The notes under the pieces: model-generated
What the model saw: the letters and a program-made list of their open reading frames with translations, nothing else
Told to the model about the DNA's origin: nothing
Database searches by the model: none
Program-made: the position numbers and the translations under genes
Origin: CAVQMB01 sp963713445
GTDB taxonomy: Bacteria > Pseudomonadota > Gammaproteobacteria > Competibacterales > Competibacteraceae
Reading direction: 5' to 3'
Assembly: GCA_963713445.1 (NCBI GenBank)
Contig: CAVQMB010000010.1
Span: 1-64,000, forward strand
Length of the DNA stretch: 64,000 nucleotides
In this document: piece by piece, positions 47,106 to 57,340 of the stretch
Layout of the letters: each line of letters starts with the position of its first letter
How positions within the stretch are numbered: position 1 is the stretch's first letter

Positions 47106-47132
47106 GGGCCGGGGAAAAAGTTTCCCCGGCCC
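47106..47132 (+). repeat. perfect 12-bp hairpin between ehuA and the aldehyde dehydrogenase gene
   Basis: GGGCCGGGGAAA (47106-47117), loop AAG, TTTCCCCGGCCC (47121-47132). Located about 130 bases after ehuA and 125 before the dehydrogenase start. No T-run follows, so it could be an mRNA structure, an attenuator or a binding site rather than a simple terminator. Confidence 0.6.
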
Positions 47133-47256
47133 CTCCCCGGCGCCGATACCTATTCGAATCGGGCGGGAGCATTTGAACTTTTCCTCGCCGCGAAACTGAT
47201 AACTTGTTGTCTCGGAAAGTACCGTTTTTCTTGCCCTTTCGGAGGCAATGCAAGTT

Positions 47257-48750
47257 ATGCCAGCTCAGATCCTTCAGCATCCGGCCAGCGAGCTGCCACT
47301 GCGCGACCCACGCCTGCTGCGTGAATTCGCCTACATCGACGGCAAGTGGTGTGCGGCGACAGACGGCGCGGTCTGCCCGGTCGACAACCCGGCCGATGGT
47401 CAACGGCTGGGACAGGTGCCCGACCTGGGTCGTGACGAAATCCGGCAAGCCATCGCCGCCGCCGGCCGTGCCCTGCGCCACTGGCGGCGTCTGCCGGCTC
47501 GTGAACGGTCCCGCTGTCTGCAGGCATGGTACCGGCTGATTCTCGACAACAAGGAGGATCTGGCCCGGCTGATGACGCTGGAACAGGGCAAACCGCTGGC
47601 CGAGGCCCGCGGCGAGATCGACTATGCGGCCAGCTTCGTCGACTGGTTCGCTGCCGAAGCCGAGCGCAGCTACGGCGACACCATTCCCAGTCACCTGCCC
47701 GGCCGCCGGCTGTTCACCGTGCGCGAACCGGTCGGTGTGGTCGCCGTGGTGACACCATGGAACTTCCCGTGCGCCATGATCACGCGCAAAGCGGCGGCGG
47801 CGCTGGCAGCCGGCTGCACGCTAGTGGTCAGACCCGCCACTGAGACGCCGTTTTCGGCACTGGCACTGGCTGAACTGGCTGAACGCGCCGGCTTCCCGGC
47901 CGGTGTGTTTTCGGTGCTGACAGGCGATGGTGCCACCATCGGCGGTGAATTATGCGCCAATCCGATGGTACGGGCGGTCAGTTTCACCGGCTCGACCGAG
48001 GTCGGCCGCAAACTGCTGGCCCAGGGTGCTGGCACAGTTAAGCGTATGAGCATGGAACTCGGTGGTCACGCACCATTCATCGTGTTCGCCGATGCCGAGC
48101 TCGATGCCGCCGTCGCCGGCGCCATCGCAGCGAAATTCCAGACCACCGGTCAGGACTGCCTGGCAGCCAACCGCATCTATGTGCACGAAAGCTGCTACCA
48201 GGATTTCCTCGAACGCTTCGCCAAAGCGGCTGCAGCACTCAAGGTTGGCCCCGGCCTGGAGCCGGGCATCGACCAGGGTCCGCTGATCGATCAGCGCGCC
48301 CTGCACAAGGTCGAAAGCCAGGTGGCCGACGCTCTGGCCCACGGTGCCCGGCTGCTCACCGGCGGCCACCGGCATGCGCTCGGCGGACTGTTCTACCAAC
48401 CCACGGTGTTGGCCGACGTCACCCCGGCCATGAGCATCTATTACGAAGAGACCTTTGGCCCGGTTGCCGCAGTACTGCCGTTCAGTGATGAGCGCAGTGT
48501 GCTGGAACAGGCCAACGACACCGAATACGGCCTCGCGGCCTACATCTATGCCCGCGACAGCGATCGTATCTGGAATGCTGTCGATGGCCTCGAATACGGC
48601 ATGGTGGCGGTCAACACCGCCAAGATGACCGGCGCCCCGATCCCGTTCGGCGGGGTCAAGCAATCCGGCCTGGGCCGCGAAGGCTCACGCCACGGGCTGG
48701 ACGAGTTCACCGAGCTGAAATACGTCTGTCTGGGACACCACGCCGCTTGA
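47257..48750 (+). CDS. aldehyde dehydrogenase (GabD/DoeC-like semialdehyde dehydrogenase)
   Basis: 497 residues. Motifs: VTPWNFPCAMITRKAAAALA, FTGSTEVGRKLL, catalytic Glu in MELGGHAPFIV, Cys in TTGQDCLAANRIYV, and C-terminal PFGGVKQSGLGREGSRHGL. Belongs to the succinate-semialdehyde dehydrogenase branch. ATG 47257 gives 11-base spacing from GGAGG; the ATG 9 bases earlier would leave only 2. With the following aminotransferase it would oxidise the semialdehyde made from an amino compound. Confidence 0.9.
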   Translation: MPAQILQHPASELPLRDPRLLREFAYIDGKWCAATDGAVCPVDNPADGQRLGQVPDLGRDEIRQAIAAAGRALRHWRRLPARERSRCLQAWYRLILDNKEDLARLMTLEQGKPLAEARGEIDYAASFVDWFAAEAERSYGDTIPSHLPGRRLFTVREPVGVVAVVTPWNFPCAMITRKAAAALAAGCTLVVRPATETPFSALALAELAERAGFPAGVFSVLTGDGATIGGELCANPMVRAVSFTGSTEVGRKLLAQGAGTVKRMSMELGGHAPFIVFADAELDAAVAGAIAAKFQTTGQDCLAANRIYVHESCYQDFLERFAKAAAALKVGPGLEPGIDQGPLIDQRALHKVESQVADALAHGARLLTGGHRHALGGLFYQPTVLADVTPAMSIYYEETFGPVAAVLPFSDERSVLEQANDTEYGLAAYIYARDSDRIWNAVDGLEYGMVAVNTAKMTGAPIPFGGVKQSGLGREGSRHGLDEFTELKYVCLGHHAA

Positions 48751-48847
48751 TCACCACAGCGACCGCGAGCAACCTGACTGACAACTCCGGGCGCGGCGCA
48801 CCGGCGCTGCGCCTTACGATCACCGAACCCACGAGGACCCACTCACC

Positions 48848-50260
48848 ATGAGCGAAACCCTGCGCAACGACCTGGCGCTGGAAGACATCGACCGGCGCAC
48901 CATGTTTCACCCGTCGACCAATCTGAAGAACCACGCCCATGGCGACAGCCCGGTGCGGATCATGGATACCGCGCACGGTATCTATGTGGTCGACAACAAA
49001 GGCACCGAACTGCTGGACGCCTTTGCCGGCCTGTACTGCGTCAACATCGGCTATGGTCGCATGGAAATGGCCGATGCCATCTACAAGCAGGCCAAGCAGC
49101 TGGCGTATTACCACGCCTATGTCGGCCACAGCACCGAAGCCGCTATTCACCTGTCCGAGCGGGTGCTGGCGCTGGCGCCGGCCGGCATGAGCAAGATCTA
49201 CTACGGCCTGTCCGGTTCCGACGCCAACGAAACCCAGGTCAAGCTGGTCTGGTACTACAACAACATCCTCGATCGGCCCAAGAAGAAAAAAATCATCTCC
49301 CGCCTGCGCGGCTACCACGGCTCCACCGTCATGTCCGGCAGTCTCACCGGTCTACCGGGCTTTCACACGGCTTTCGATCTGCCGTTGCCGCAGGTGAAGC
49401 ACACGATCACGCCGCACTACTACCGCCAGGCTGAGCCCGGCATGAGCGAGCGTGAGTTCTCCCAGTATTGTGCCAACCAACTGGAGCAAATGATTCTGGA
49501 TGAAGGTCCGGATACCGTCGCTGCGTTCATCGGCGAGCCGGTGCTGGGCACCGGCGGTATCATTCCGCCGCCGGACGGCTACTGGGAAGCGATCCAGGCG
49601 GTGCTGGCCAAGTACGACATCCTTCTAATCGCCGACGAAGTGGTCACCGGCTTCGGCCGCATCGGCGCCGATTTCGGCTCCAAGCACTACGGCATCAAGC
49701 CCGACCTGATCACCATTGCCAAGGGACTCACCAGCGCTTACGCGCCGCTGTCCGGCGTCATCGTCGGCGATAGGGTTTGGCAGGTTCTGGAGCAGGGCAG
49801 CGACAAACTGGGCCCGATCGGCCATGGCTACACCTATTCCGCCCATCCTCTGGGCGTGGCGGCCGGGGTCGCCAACCTGGACGTGCTGGCCCGCGAAAAC
49901 CTGACCGCCAATGCCCGTGACACCGGTGCTTACTTCCAGCAGCGGATGCACGCCACCTTCGACAACCACCCGCTGGTCGGGGAGGTACGCGGTGTCGGCC
50001 TGCTGGCAGCGCTGGAGTTCGTCGCCGACAAGGCAGGCAAGCGGAATTTCGATCCCGACCTCAAGGTCGGCGCCCGGGTCTCGGCCGCCTGCCTGGAACG
50101 CAACATGATCGCCCGCGCCATGCCCAATGGCGACATTCTCGGCTTTGCGCCGCCGCTGGTGATCAGCCGCGCCGAGGTCGACGACGTGGTCGAGCGGACC
50201 CGGACCGCGGTCGACAGCGTCCGCGACCAGCTGGTGCGCGAAGGCGTCTGGAAAGATTGA
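48848..50260 (+). CDS. class III PLP-dependent aminotransferase (SpuC/DoeD-like)
   Basis: 470 residues. Fold-type I class III motifs: DAFAGLYCVNIGYGRMEMAD, SGSDANETQVKLV, RGYHGSTVMSGSLTGLPG, LLIADEVVTGFGRIG and PLP-Lys in TIAKGLTSAYAPLSG. Close to putrescine/omega-amino acid aminotransferases and to diaminobutyrate aminotransferase DoeD. 97 bases after the dehydrogenase gene, probably co-transcribed. Confidence 0.9.
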   Translation: MSETLRNDLALEDIDRRTMFHPSTNLKNHAHGDSPVRIMDTAHGIYVVDNKGTELLDAFAGLYCVNIGYGRMEMADAIYKQAKQLAYYHAYVGHSTEAAIHLSERVLALAPAGMSKIYYGLSGSDANETQVKLVWYYNNILDRPKKKKIISRLRGYHGSTVMSGSLTGLPGFHTAFDLPLPQVKHTITPHYYRQAEPGMSEREFSQYCANQLEQMILDEGPDTVAAFIGEPVLGTGGIIPPPDGYWEAIQAVLAKYDILLIADEVVTGFGRIGADFGSKHYGIKPDLITIAKGLTSAYAPLSGVIVGDRVWQVLEQGSDKLGPIGHGYTYSAHPLGVAAGVANLDVLARENLTANARDTGAYFQQRMHATFDNHPLVGEVRGVGLLAALEFVADKAGKRNFDPDLKVGARVSAACLERNMIARAMPNGDILGFAPPLVISRAEVDDVVERTRTAVDSVRDQLVREGVWKD

Positions 50261-50276
50261 GCCCTGTCCTTAAGCG

Positions 50277-51242
50277 CTAGTGATCGACGCGGGCAGCAAC
50301 GGCCGCCCGCTGTCGTTTACGCAGCAACGCCTCGCGCCGGGCGATGTAGGTGGTACTGACGAAAATCACGCCGCCTCCGACCCAGGTCCACAGGTCCGGC
50401 CACTCGCCAAATACCGCCCCACCGATCAGCGCGGCCCAAACCAGACGCAGGAAGGTGATAGGCTCCACTGCGCCAACATCCGCCACCCGGTAAGCCTGCA
50501 CGATGGACAGCTGGGCGCCGCTACCCAATAGGCCTAGCACCAGCAGTCCGGCCAATTCGGCCGGGCCTGGCCAGCGCCAAACGAACAATGCGGGGATCAG
50601 CGTCAGCGGCGTCATCAGAGTATTCAGATAGGCGCTGATAGTGACCGGCGAATCGGTGCGGGTCAGCCATTTGGCCAGCAGCCGGCCGCTGCTGCCCAGC
50701 ACAACCACTATCAGCATCAACGTGATTCCCAGGCTGAGCGGTTGTGCTCCCGGGCGGATGATGATCAGCGCACCGCCAAATCCCACTACCAGCGCGCTCC
50801 AGCGACGCAGCCGCGCGCGTTCCCCGAGCAGCAGGATCGCCGCCAGTGTCAGCACCAGCGGCATGGTCATCTGCAGCGCCGCCACCTGCGCCAGTGGAAT
50901 CAGGCTGAGCGCGGTGAATGCGGCCAGCATGTTCACCGTCATGATACCCGCCCGCACCAGATGCAGCCCCAGGCGCCGGGTCCGGTAGATGCTGAACCCG
51001 CGCTGCAGCACCAGCGGCACGAACACACCCAGACCGAATAGGTTACGCCAGAATGCGATCAGCAAAGGCGGCAGGCCTTCTCGGGTCGACAAGTACCGGA
51101 TCATGGCCTGCATGCTGGTGAACAACAGTGTCGCCAGCACCATCCACACCACACCCCGGACACTGGCAGGCAATGCCTCGAAGCGGCCCGTGATTGCTTT
51201 CAAGACAGTTGGCGCGGCATAACCATCGGGCAAGAATAGCAC
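50277..51242 (-). CDS. EamA/DMT-superfamily transporter
   Basis: 321 residues, ten TM helices in two EamA repeats (VVWMVLATLLFTSMQAMIRY; SLGITLMLIVVVLGSSGRLL). Repeat ends LGERARLRRWSALVVGFGG and FGEWPDLWTWVGGGVIF. The start is a GTG at 51242; no better start is available. Probably exports metabolites. Confidence 0.88.
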   Translation of the reverse strand: MLFLPDGYAAPTVLKAITGRFEALPASVRGVVWMVLATLLFTSMQAMIRYLSTREGLPPLLIAFWRNLFGLGVFVPLVLQRGFSIYRTRRLGLHLVRAGIMTVNMLAAFTALSLIPLAQVAALQMTMPLVLTLAAILLLGERARLRRWSALVVGFGGALIIIRPGAQPLSLGITLMLIVVVLGSSGRLLAKWLTRTDSPVTISAYLNTLMTPLTLIPALFVWRWPGPAELAGLLVLGLLGSGAQLSIVQAYRVADVGAVEPITFLRLVWAALIGGAVFGEWPDLWTWVGGGVIFVSTTYIARREALLRKRQRAAVAARVDH

Positions 51243-51315
51243 TACCGTCCGATCGGCAACGTTTCGCCAGCGCCGCTAGTGACATACAATTCGCCCGCAA
51301 CCCGTGGGGCCTGAA

Positions 51316-52476
51316 ATGGAAAGCAGCGCGAACAAACTCACCATAGCTCACCGCGTCACCTATGTCGGCGCCGCCATCAACGTGCTGCTGGCTATCGTCA
51401 AACTCAGCGTTGGCGTTCTGGCCCACTCTCATGCCCTGATCGCCGATGGCCTGCATTCGCTGTCCGACCTGGTGTCGGATGCGCTAGTGGTTATCAGCTC
51501 TCGTCTTGCCCATCGTTCGCCGGACGCCGACCATCCGTACGGACACGAGCGCTTCGAGACCCTGGGCACATTGTTGCTGGGTGCCCTGCTGATGGCCGTC
51601 GCCGGCGCACTGGCCTTCGATAACGTAGCGCGGCTGCTGCAGGAGAGCGACGTAGTCCGGCCCGGCCGGCTGGCGCTGGTCATCGCATTACTGTCAGTGG
51701 GAAGCAAGGAGTGGCTTTATCAGTATACCGTGCGCGCCGCCCGCCGGATCCGCTCCGATCTGTTGAAGGCCAACGCCTGGCATCACCGCAGCGATGCACT
51801 GTCTTCGGTGGTGGTATTCATCGGTATCGGTGGTGCCCGGCTCGGATTCCCCGGGCTCGACAGCATCAGCGCCCTGGTCGTCGCTGGCATGATCGCCCAA
51901 ATCGGCTGGTCACTGATGTGGGACAGCACCCGGGAACTGGTCGATACTGCACTACCCGATGACGAGGTCGCCGCCATGCGGACCATTGCGGAGTCGGTCG
52001 AGGGCGTGCGCGAAGTGCACAGCCTGCGGACCCGCCGTATGGGTGGTGGCACCGTGCTTGACATTCACATTCAGGTTGACCCCGGTATCAGCGTGTCGGA
52101 AGGCCACCAGATCGGTGTCTGGGTCGCCCGCCGGCTACGCGAGGAATTCGACCATATCAACGACGTCACATTCCATGTCGATCCGGAAGACGATTCCGAA
52201 ATCAATCCCGCCGTCGAATCCGCCCCGCCGCTGCCGTTGCGCAGCGAGATACTGGCTGAGCTGCAGCGGACCTGGCGCGGTCAGCCGGCCTACGACCAGG
52301 CCGAGCGCATCATGCTGCACTACGTGGGCCAGCAGGTCGACGTCGAGCTGTTTCTGCCCACCAGCGCCGTTGTCGACGATCCCGGTACCGCCCACAGTCT
52401 GGTCGCACACGGACCATTATGGCTGCGGCGGCTGCGGCTCTGGCAGCGATTCGGCCAGGGCCAGAGCCTCACCTGA
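51316..52476 (+). CDS. cation diffusion facilitator (CDF) transporter
   Basis: 386 residues. TM1-2: VGVLAHSHALIADGLHSLSD with the metal-site Asp; TM5: HHRSDALSSVVVFIG with HxxxD; then HPYGHERFE. The cytoplasmic C-terminal domain has DIHIQVDP, and a further 90 residues beyond (after VDPEDDSE) are an extension. Effluxes Zn2+, Fe2+ or similar. ATG 51316 is chosen over a GTG 12 bases earlier. Confidence 0.9.
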   Translation: MESSANKLTIAHRVTYVGAAINVLLAIVKLSVGVLAHSHALIADGLHSLSDLVSDALVVISSRLAHRSPDADHPYGHERFETLGTLLLGALLMAVAGALAFDNVARLLQESDVVRPGRLALVIALLSVGSKEWLYQYTVRAARRIRSDLLKANAWHHRSDALSSVVVFIGIGGARLGFPGLDSISALVVAGMIAQIGWSLMWDSTRELVDTALPDDEVAAMRTIAESVEGVREVHSLRTRRMGGGTVLDIHIQVDPGISVSEGHQIGVWVARRLREEFDHINDVTFHVDPEDDSEINPAVESAPPLPLRSEILAELQRTWRGQPAYDQAERIMLHYVGQQVDVELFLPTSAVVDDPGTAHSLVAHGPLWLRRLRLWQRFGQGQSLT

Positions 52477-52527
52477 CTGATCCAGTCCGCTGCCACCTCA
52501 GCACGCGCACGGGAACCGACGCCCCGC

Positions 52528-53334
52528 ATGCACATCAGTCTGCTTCAAACCATCGTCCTGGCGATCGTTCAGGGCATTACTGAATTCCTGCCCGTTTCCA
52601 GTTCGGCCCATCTGATTCTGGTGCCGAAGCTGAGCGACTGGCCGGATCAAGGCCTGGGATTTGACCTCTCGGTACACTTGGGCACACTGACCGCCGTGGT
52701 GCTGTATTTCCGCCACGAACTGGCCGCCATGGCGGGCGCCGGCCTGCGGTCCCTGTTGACGCGCCACCTCGATGGCGAGGCCCGGCTGGCCTGGGCGGTA
52801 GTGCTGGGCACGATTCCGGTCGGTCTGACCGGCCTGCTGTTCGGCGCCTGGATCGAGAGCGCTCTACGCTCGGCCCGGGTGATCACCGTGACCACAGTCG
52901 GCTACGGCCTACTGCTGTGGTGGGCGGATCACCGGGCCGGCTCCGGCCGCCGTGAGCAGCAACTGGGCTGGCGCGACGTGGCCATTGTCGGATGTGCTCA
53001 GGCGCTGGCGCTGGTACCCGGTACGTCACGTTCCGGTATAACCATGACAGCGGGTTTGTTCTGCGGCCTGAGCCGCACCGGGGCAGCCCGATTCTCTTTT
53101 TTGCTGGCAATTCCGGTCACGGCACTGGCCGGCGTCCTCAAACTGCTGGAACTGGCCGCTGCCGGGGCACCGGTTGACTGGTTCGCGTTCGCCCTGGGCG
53201 GAATCATCTCGGCGCTGTGCGCACTGCTCTGCATTCACTACTTCCTGCAGTTTCTGAGCCGGTTCGGCATGCTGCCGTATGTGGTCTATCGCCTGTTGCT
53301 TGGCGCCGCGCTGTTGACGCTGTTCGGTTGGTAA
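52528..53334 (+). CDS. uppP: undecaprenyl-diphosphatase
   Basis: 268 residues, about eight TM helices. Catalytic regions: QGITEFLPVSSSAHLIL (10-30) and LALVPGTSRSGITMTAGLFC with its conserved Arg. Recycles undecaprenyl diphosphate in cell-wall synthesis and confers bacitracin tolerance when overproduced. Length is typical. Confidence 0.95.
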   Translation: MHISLLQTIVLAIVQGITEFLPVSSSAHLILVPKLSDWPDQGLGFDLSVHLGTLTAVVLYFRHELAAMAGAGLRSLLTRHLDGEARLAWAVVLGTIPVGLTGLLFGAWIESALRSARVITVTTVGYGLLLWWADHRAGSGRREQQLGWRDVAIVGCAQALALVPGTSRSGITMTAGLFCGLSRTGAARFSFLLAIPVTALAGVLKLLELAAAGAPVDWFAFALGGIISALCALLCIHYFLQFLSRFGMLPYVVYRLLLGAALLTLFGW

Positions 53335-53341
53335 AATCAGT

Positions 53342-53391
53342 CATTACAGTCTGTTAAGCTTGAGTTAAGTTTGAACTCATAGCCTGTAATG
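53342..53391 (+). repeat. nested inverted repeat after uppP
   Basis: Outer arms CATTACAG (53342-53349) and CTGTAATG (53384-53391); inner arms GAGTT (53362-53366) and AACTC (53374-53378). Lies 8 bases after uppP. May be a terminator-like mRNA end, though no T-run follows. Confidence 0.5.
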
Positions 53392-53504
53392 GCCACAAAA
53401 GTCCTGACGACGCCTGCAACCGGTGTGCGTCATGCCCAGCCTCTGCACCCCTCTTTCTGCCGGGGCCGCCTCCGCTAAAATGTCAACGCCAACAAGGAGA
53501 TTGC

Positions 53505-53975
53505 ATGCTCATTTCTCCCGACCATATTCATCCGATGATCGTCCATTTCCCGATCGTCTTCTTCCTGTCAGCCGTCGCTCTGCAATTCATCGTCATGGTG
53601 CGGGGTGGCGACCTGGCCGAGCACAAATGCCTGCCGAACATCACCCTGGTTACCCTGATACTGGCGGCCCTGGCGGCCATGGCCGCCGCTTTCTTCGGTG
53701 ACATGGCATACGATATCGCACGTTCGAAGGGTTTTCCGGTCGGCCCGCTGAGCACTCATGCGGATCTGGGCCTGACCACGATGTGGATTATCATCGTGCT
53801 GGCGGTCATTCAGCTGTTCTGCTGGTGGCGGCGGATCTCGCTGGCCGGTGGCCGCGGTTGGTTCATGTTTCTGCTCGGCCTGATCGGCATCGGCTTTCTG
53901 CTGGTCACGGCCTATCACGGTGGTGACCTGGTCTACCACCTGGGTGTCAACGTCGACGCGGTGACGCCCAAATGA
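53505..53975 (+). CDS. DUF2231 membrane protein
   Basis: 156 residues, four TM helices. The HIHPMIVHFPIVFFLSAVALQ start and AYHGGDLVYHLGV end match DUF2231 (HP..HFP and YxGG pattern); conserved His residues suggest haem or metal contact. AAGGAGA precedes ATG 53505. Function unknown. Confidence 0.85.
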   Translation: MLISPDHIHPMIVHFPIVFFLSAVALQFIVMVRGGDLAEHKCLPNITLVTLILAALAAMAAAFFGDMAYDIARSKGFPVGPLSTHADLGLTTMWIIIVLAVIQLFCWWRRISLAGGRGWFMFLLGLIGIGFLLVTAYHGGDLVYHLGVNVDAVTPK

Positions 53976-54246
53976 CCTGACTCGCCGAACCGGCGCCGGC
54001 CCAGCAATGGCCGGCGCCATTTCCACTAGTGGGTGCCATCACCATGGATGCCCCGGTTAAGCGTCTAGCGCTGGTTGCCGGCCCGACGCAGGCACCGGCA
54101 TGAATAACCCGTGCACCCGGGTTTGCTGAATAGCCAAGCTGTCCTCACCAGGGTCTCTCGGCGGGGCCGACCCCACCGTCCACGCGTTGCCGTGTCGCCG
54201 TTTGTGGCAAACTGGCCACCATGGCAATCCTGACGGAGGACAATTG

Positions 54247-55242
54247 ATGAGCATGACATTTCCCGCCCTATGGATCGAAGAAACCAGCGACGGCAGTTAC
54301 CAACGCCGTATCATCGAGCGCACCACCGACGACTTACCAGCCGGCGAGGTGTTGATCAAAGTGCGCTACTCATCGCTCAACTACAAGGATGCGCTATCGT
54401 CTATCGGTAACAAGGGCGTCACCCGGAACTATCCGCATACCCCGGGCATCGACGCTGCTGGCACTGTCGTGGAGAGTGGCAACCCGCGCTTTGCCACCGG
54501 CGATGAGGTGCTGGTCACCGGGTTCGATCTCGGCATGAACACCCATGGCGGCTTTGCCGGTTACATTCGGGTGCCAGCCGACTGGGTGGTTAAGCGGCCG
54601 GACGGCTTGACGCTGCAGGAGAGCATGATTCTGGGCACAGCCGGGTTCACCGCCGCCATTTCGGTCCATAAACTGCAGCATGCCGGAGTGCATCCGGATA
54701 ATGGCGAGGTGCTGGTTACCGGCGCATCCGGTGGTGTTGGCAGCCTCAGCGTGGCCATACTGGCCGGGCTCGGCTACCAGGTCGTGGCCGGCACCGGCAA
54801 GGCCGATGCGCACGATTTTCTGCGCCAGCTAGGCGCCCAGGGCTTCCTCAACCGGGAGGAATTGGTCGACGAGTCCGGCCGGCCGCTGCTGAAGAGTCGC
54901 TGGGCCGGGGTGTTGGATACGGTCGGCGGCGCGGCGCTGGATACTGCGATCAAATCGACCCAGCCTGGCGGCGCGGTGTCCTGCTGCGGCAACGTGGCCT
55001 CGCCCAAGCTCGACCTGACCGTATTCCCTTTCATCCTGCGCGGGGTGGACCTGCTTGGCGTTGATTCCCAGAACTGCCCCATGTCGCTGCGACAGGATCT
55101 CTGGCAACGGCTGGCCGGGCCCTGGAAACCCGCGCAGCTGGCCAGCGTCATGACCGCCACCGATCTAAACGGCCTGAACGACACCTGGATCGACGCCATC
55201 CTGCAGAGCCGGGTGCACGGCCACATCGTGGTTGAACTGTAA
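54247..55242 (+). CDS. acuI: YhdH/AcuI-family acrylyl-CoA reductase (MDR)
   Basis: 331 residues. SLNYKDALSSIGNKGVTRNYPHTPGIDAAG and VLVTGASGGVGSLSVAIL nucleotide site; C-terminal GVDSQNCPMSLR. NADPH-dependent medium-chain reductase that reduces acryloyl-CoA. GGAGGA lies 9 bases before ATG 54247. The Mo-oxidoreductase gene follows at 15 bases. Confidence 0.9.
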   Translation: MSMTFPALWIEETSDGSYQRRIIERTTDDLPAGEVLIKVRYSSLNYKDALSSIGNKGVTRNYPHTPGIDAAGTVVESGNPRFATGDEVLVTGFDLGMNTHGGFAGYIRVPADWVVKRPDGLTLQESMILGTAGFTAAISVHKLQHAGVHPDNGEVLVTGASGGVGSLSVAILAGLGYQVVAGTGKADAHDFLRQLGAQGFLNREELVDESGRPLLKSRWAGVLDTVGGAALDTAIKSTQPGGAVSCCGNVASPKLDLTVFPFILRGVDLLGVDSQNCPMSLRQDLWQRLAGPWKPAQLASVMTATDLNGLNDTWIDAILQSRVHGHIVVEL

Positions 55243-55256
55243 CCGGAACCGCTGTC

Positions 55257-57286
55257 ATGAATAAGACCAGTGTCTGTCCGCTGGACTGCCCGGATACCTG
55301 CAGCCTCTCGGTCACCGTCGAACACGATCGGATCACCGCGGTGCGCGGCTCGCGCGCCAACCCGTTCACCGCCGGTGCCATCTGCCGCAAGGTCAGTCAG
55401 CTTTACCCCGAGTTCGTGCATGGGCGCAACCGCTTGCGCACCCCGCTGCGGCGGCGCGGCCCCAAGGGTAGCGGTCAGTTCGAACCGATCGACTGGGACA
55501 ACGCGCTGGATCTGATTCACGCCCGGGTCACCGCCACTATCGACCGCCATGGCGCGCAAACCGTGGTGCCATTCAACTATGCCGGCACCACATGGCATGC
55601 TGGCCGGAGATTCCATGTCGCTGCGGTTTTTCCATCGTCTGGGGGCTTCCCGGCTGGCCCGCAGCCCACTGTGCGGCGGCGTACGCGGCGAGGCCTACCA
55701 CGCCACCTTCGGCGCGGTACCCGGCATACCACCGCAGCAGGTGGCACAGTCCCGGCTGATCGTGGTGTGGGGCAATAATGTCAGTGTCTGTAACCTGCAT
55801 CTGCTGCGCCACATCAACAGCGCACGCCGTGTTGGCGCCCGCCTGGTAGTTATCGATCCGCGCCGCGTCCGGGTCGCCGAACAGGCCGATCTGCACCTGG
55901 CGGTGCGTCCTGGCACCGACGTGATCCTCGGCTTTGTCACTGGCGACCGAACTGGAGCGTATCGGCGGGCTTGATCGCGCCTTCATCGAGCAGCATGTGC
56001 TGGGCTGTGACAGCTATATGGAACAGGCCCGTCGCTACCCGCCAGCCAAGGCAGCCGCGCTATGCGGCATTGCGGCCGACGACATTCGCACCTTGGCGCG
56101 CTGGTATCGCGACGCCACTCCTGCAGCCATCGCCTGGGGCAACGGACTGGAACGCAACCAGAACGGCGGTTCCGCGATTCGGACCATCTGTGCGCTGCCG
56201 GCTCTGGCGGGCAAGTTCGGGGTACCCGGCGGCGGTTTGGTAGCCGCTGCCGGCAATGCCTTCCCCAAAACACCGGAGCACCTCACCCGCCCCGACATCG
56301 GGCCGGCAGATACCCGCACGCTCAACATCCTGGACGTGCCGCGGCTGGTACTGGACGAGACCACCAAGCCACCGATCAAGACCTTGTTTATCTACAACCA
56401 TAACCCACTGATCGTCCACCCTAACCAGAACCGCATGCGGCAAGCGCTGGCCCGGGAGGATCTGTTCACGGTCGGCATCGAGGTTGCCATGACCGACAGC
56501 ATGGCTTATGCCGACGTCATCTTGCCGGCCTGCACCCACTTCGAGCATGCCGACCTGTTCGCGGCCTACGGACAACAATTCCTGCAGCGCGCAGAACCCG
56601 CGATCCCACGGGTTGGCGAAAGTTTGCCCAACACCGAGATCTTTCGCCGTCTGGCGGCCCGCTTCGGCTTCACCGAAGCAGCATTGCAGGACGACGACCA
56701 AACCCTGATCGATGCGGCCGTGGATGCCAGCGATGCGCGCCTGCTGGGACTGCTGCCTCATGCACTGCCCACCGACCAGGCGCTGCCAATGCAGTTCAAC
56801 GGGGGCGACGCGGTGCTCTACCGGAACGTGTTTCCCCAGACAGCCAGTGGCAAAATCGAGCTGCTGTCCGAGCAACTGGGCCAGCGCCGCGGTTGCTCGC
56901 TACCTGGCTACCGACCGGTGCTCTCCGATTACCCGCTGGCGCTGATAAGCCCGGCATCCGACCAGCGTATCAGCTCGACCTTCGGCGGCCTGCCCGCCAG
57001 CGACGCTGCCCCGGTCCTGGACATGCATCCGGTCGACGCCCTGGCCCGCGGACTCAGCAACGGCAGTCCGGTGCGGGTCTGGAATGATCAGGGCGAGGTG
57101 CATCTGCGCCTGCGGCTGACTGAGAGTGTCCGCCCTGGCGTGGTGAGTTCCGAAAAAGGCGCCTGGTTGCGCACCAGCGATAACGGCCAGACCATCTCGG
57201 CACTGGCACCGAACCACAAGGCCGATCTGGCGGAGGGTGCGTGCTTCAATGATGCCCGGGTCGAAGTGGCAACCTTGGCGGGTTGA
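55257..57286 (+). pseudogene. molybdopterin-dependent oxidoreductase, two frameshifts
   Basis: About 675 residues of a DMSO-reductase-superfamily enzyme. The N-terminal Fe-S region VCPLDCPDTCSLSVTVE with later GAICRKV gives Cx3Cx3C...C. Then SLRFFHRLGASRL, IVVWGNNVSVCNLH, LFIYNHNPLIVHPNQ, DVILPACTHFEHAD and C-terminal MopD region SSTFGG, NDARVEVATL. The frame shifts by one extra base at about 55587 and again at about 55937-55939. No Tat signal, so cytoplasmic. Substrate unknown. Confidence 0.88.
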
Positions 57287-57340
57287 TGGCGCAGCTCTTG
57301 CTTCACCGATGTACCTGTCAACTCAACTGGGAGACACCTG

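Noticed and set aside
48846..49318. Minus-strand open frame within the aminotransferase gene
   Set aside because: Antisense shadow of a strongly conserved gene in GC-rich DNA; no independent support.
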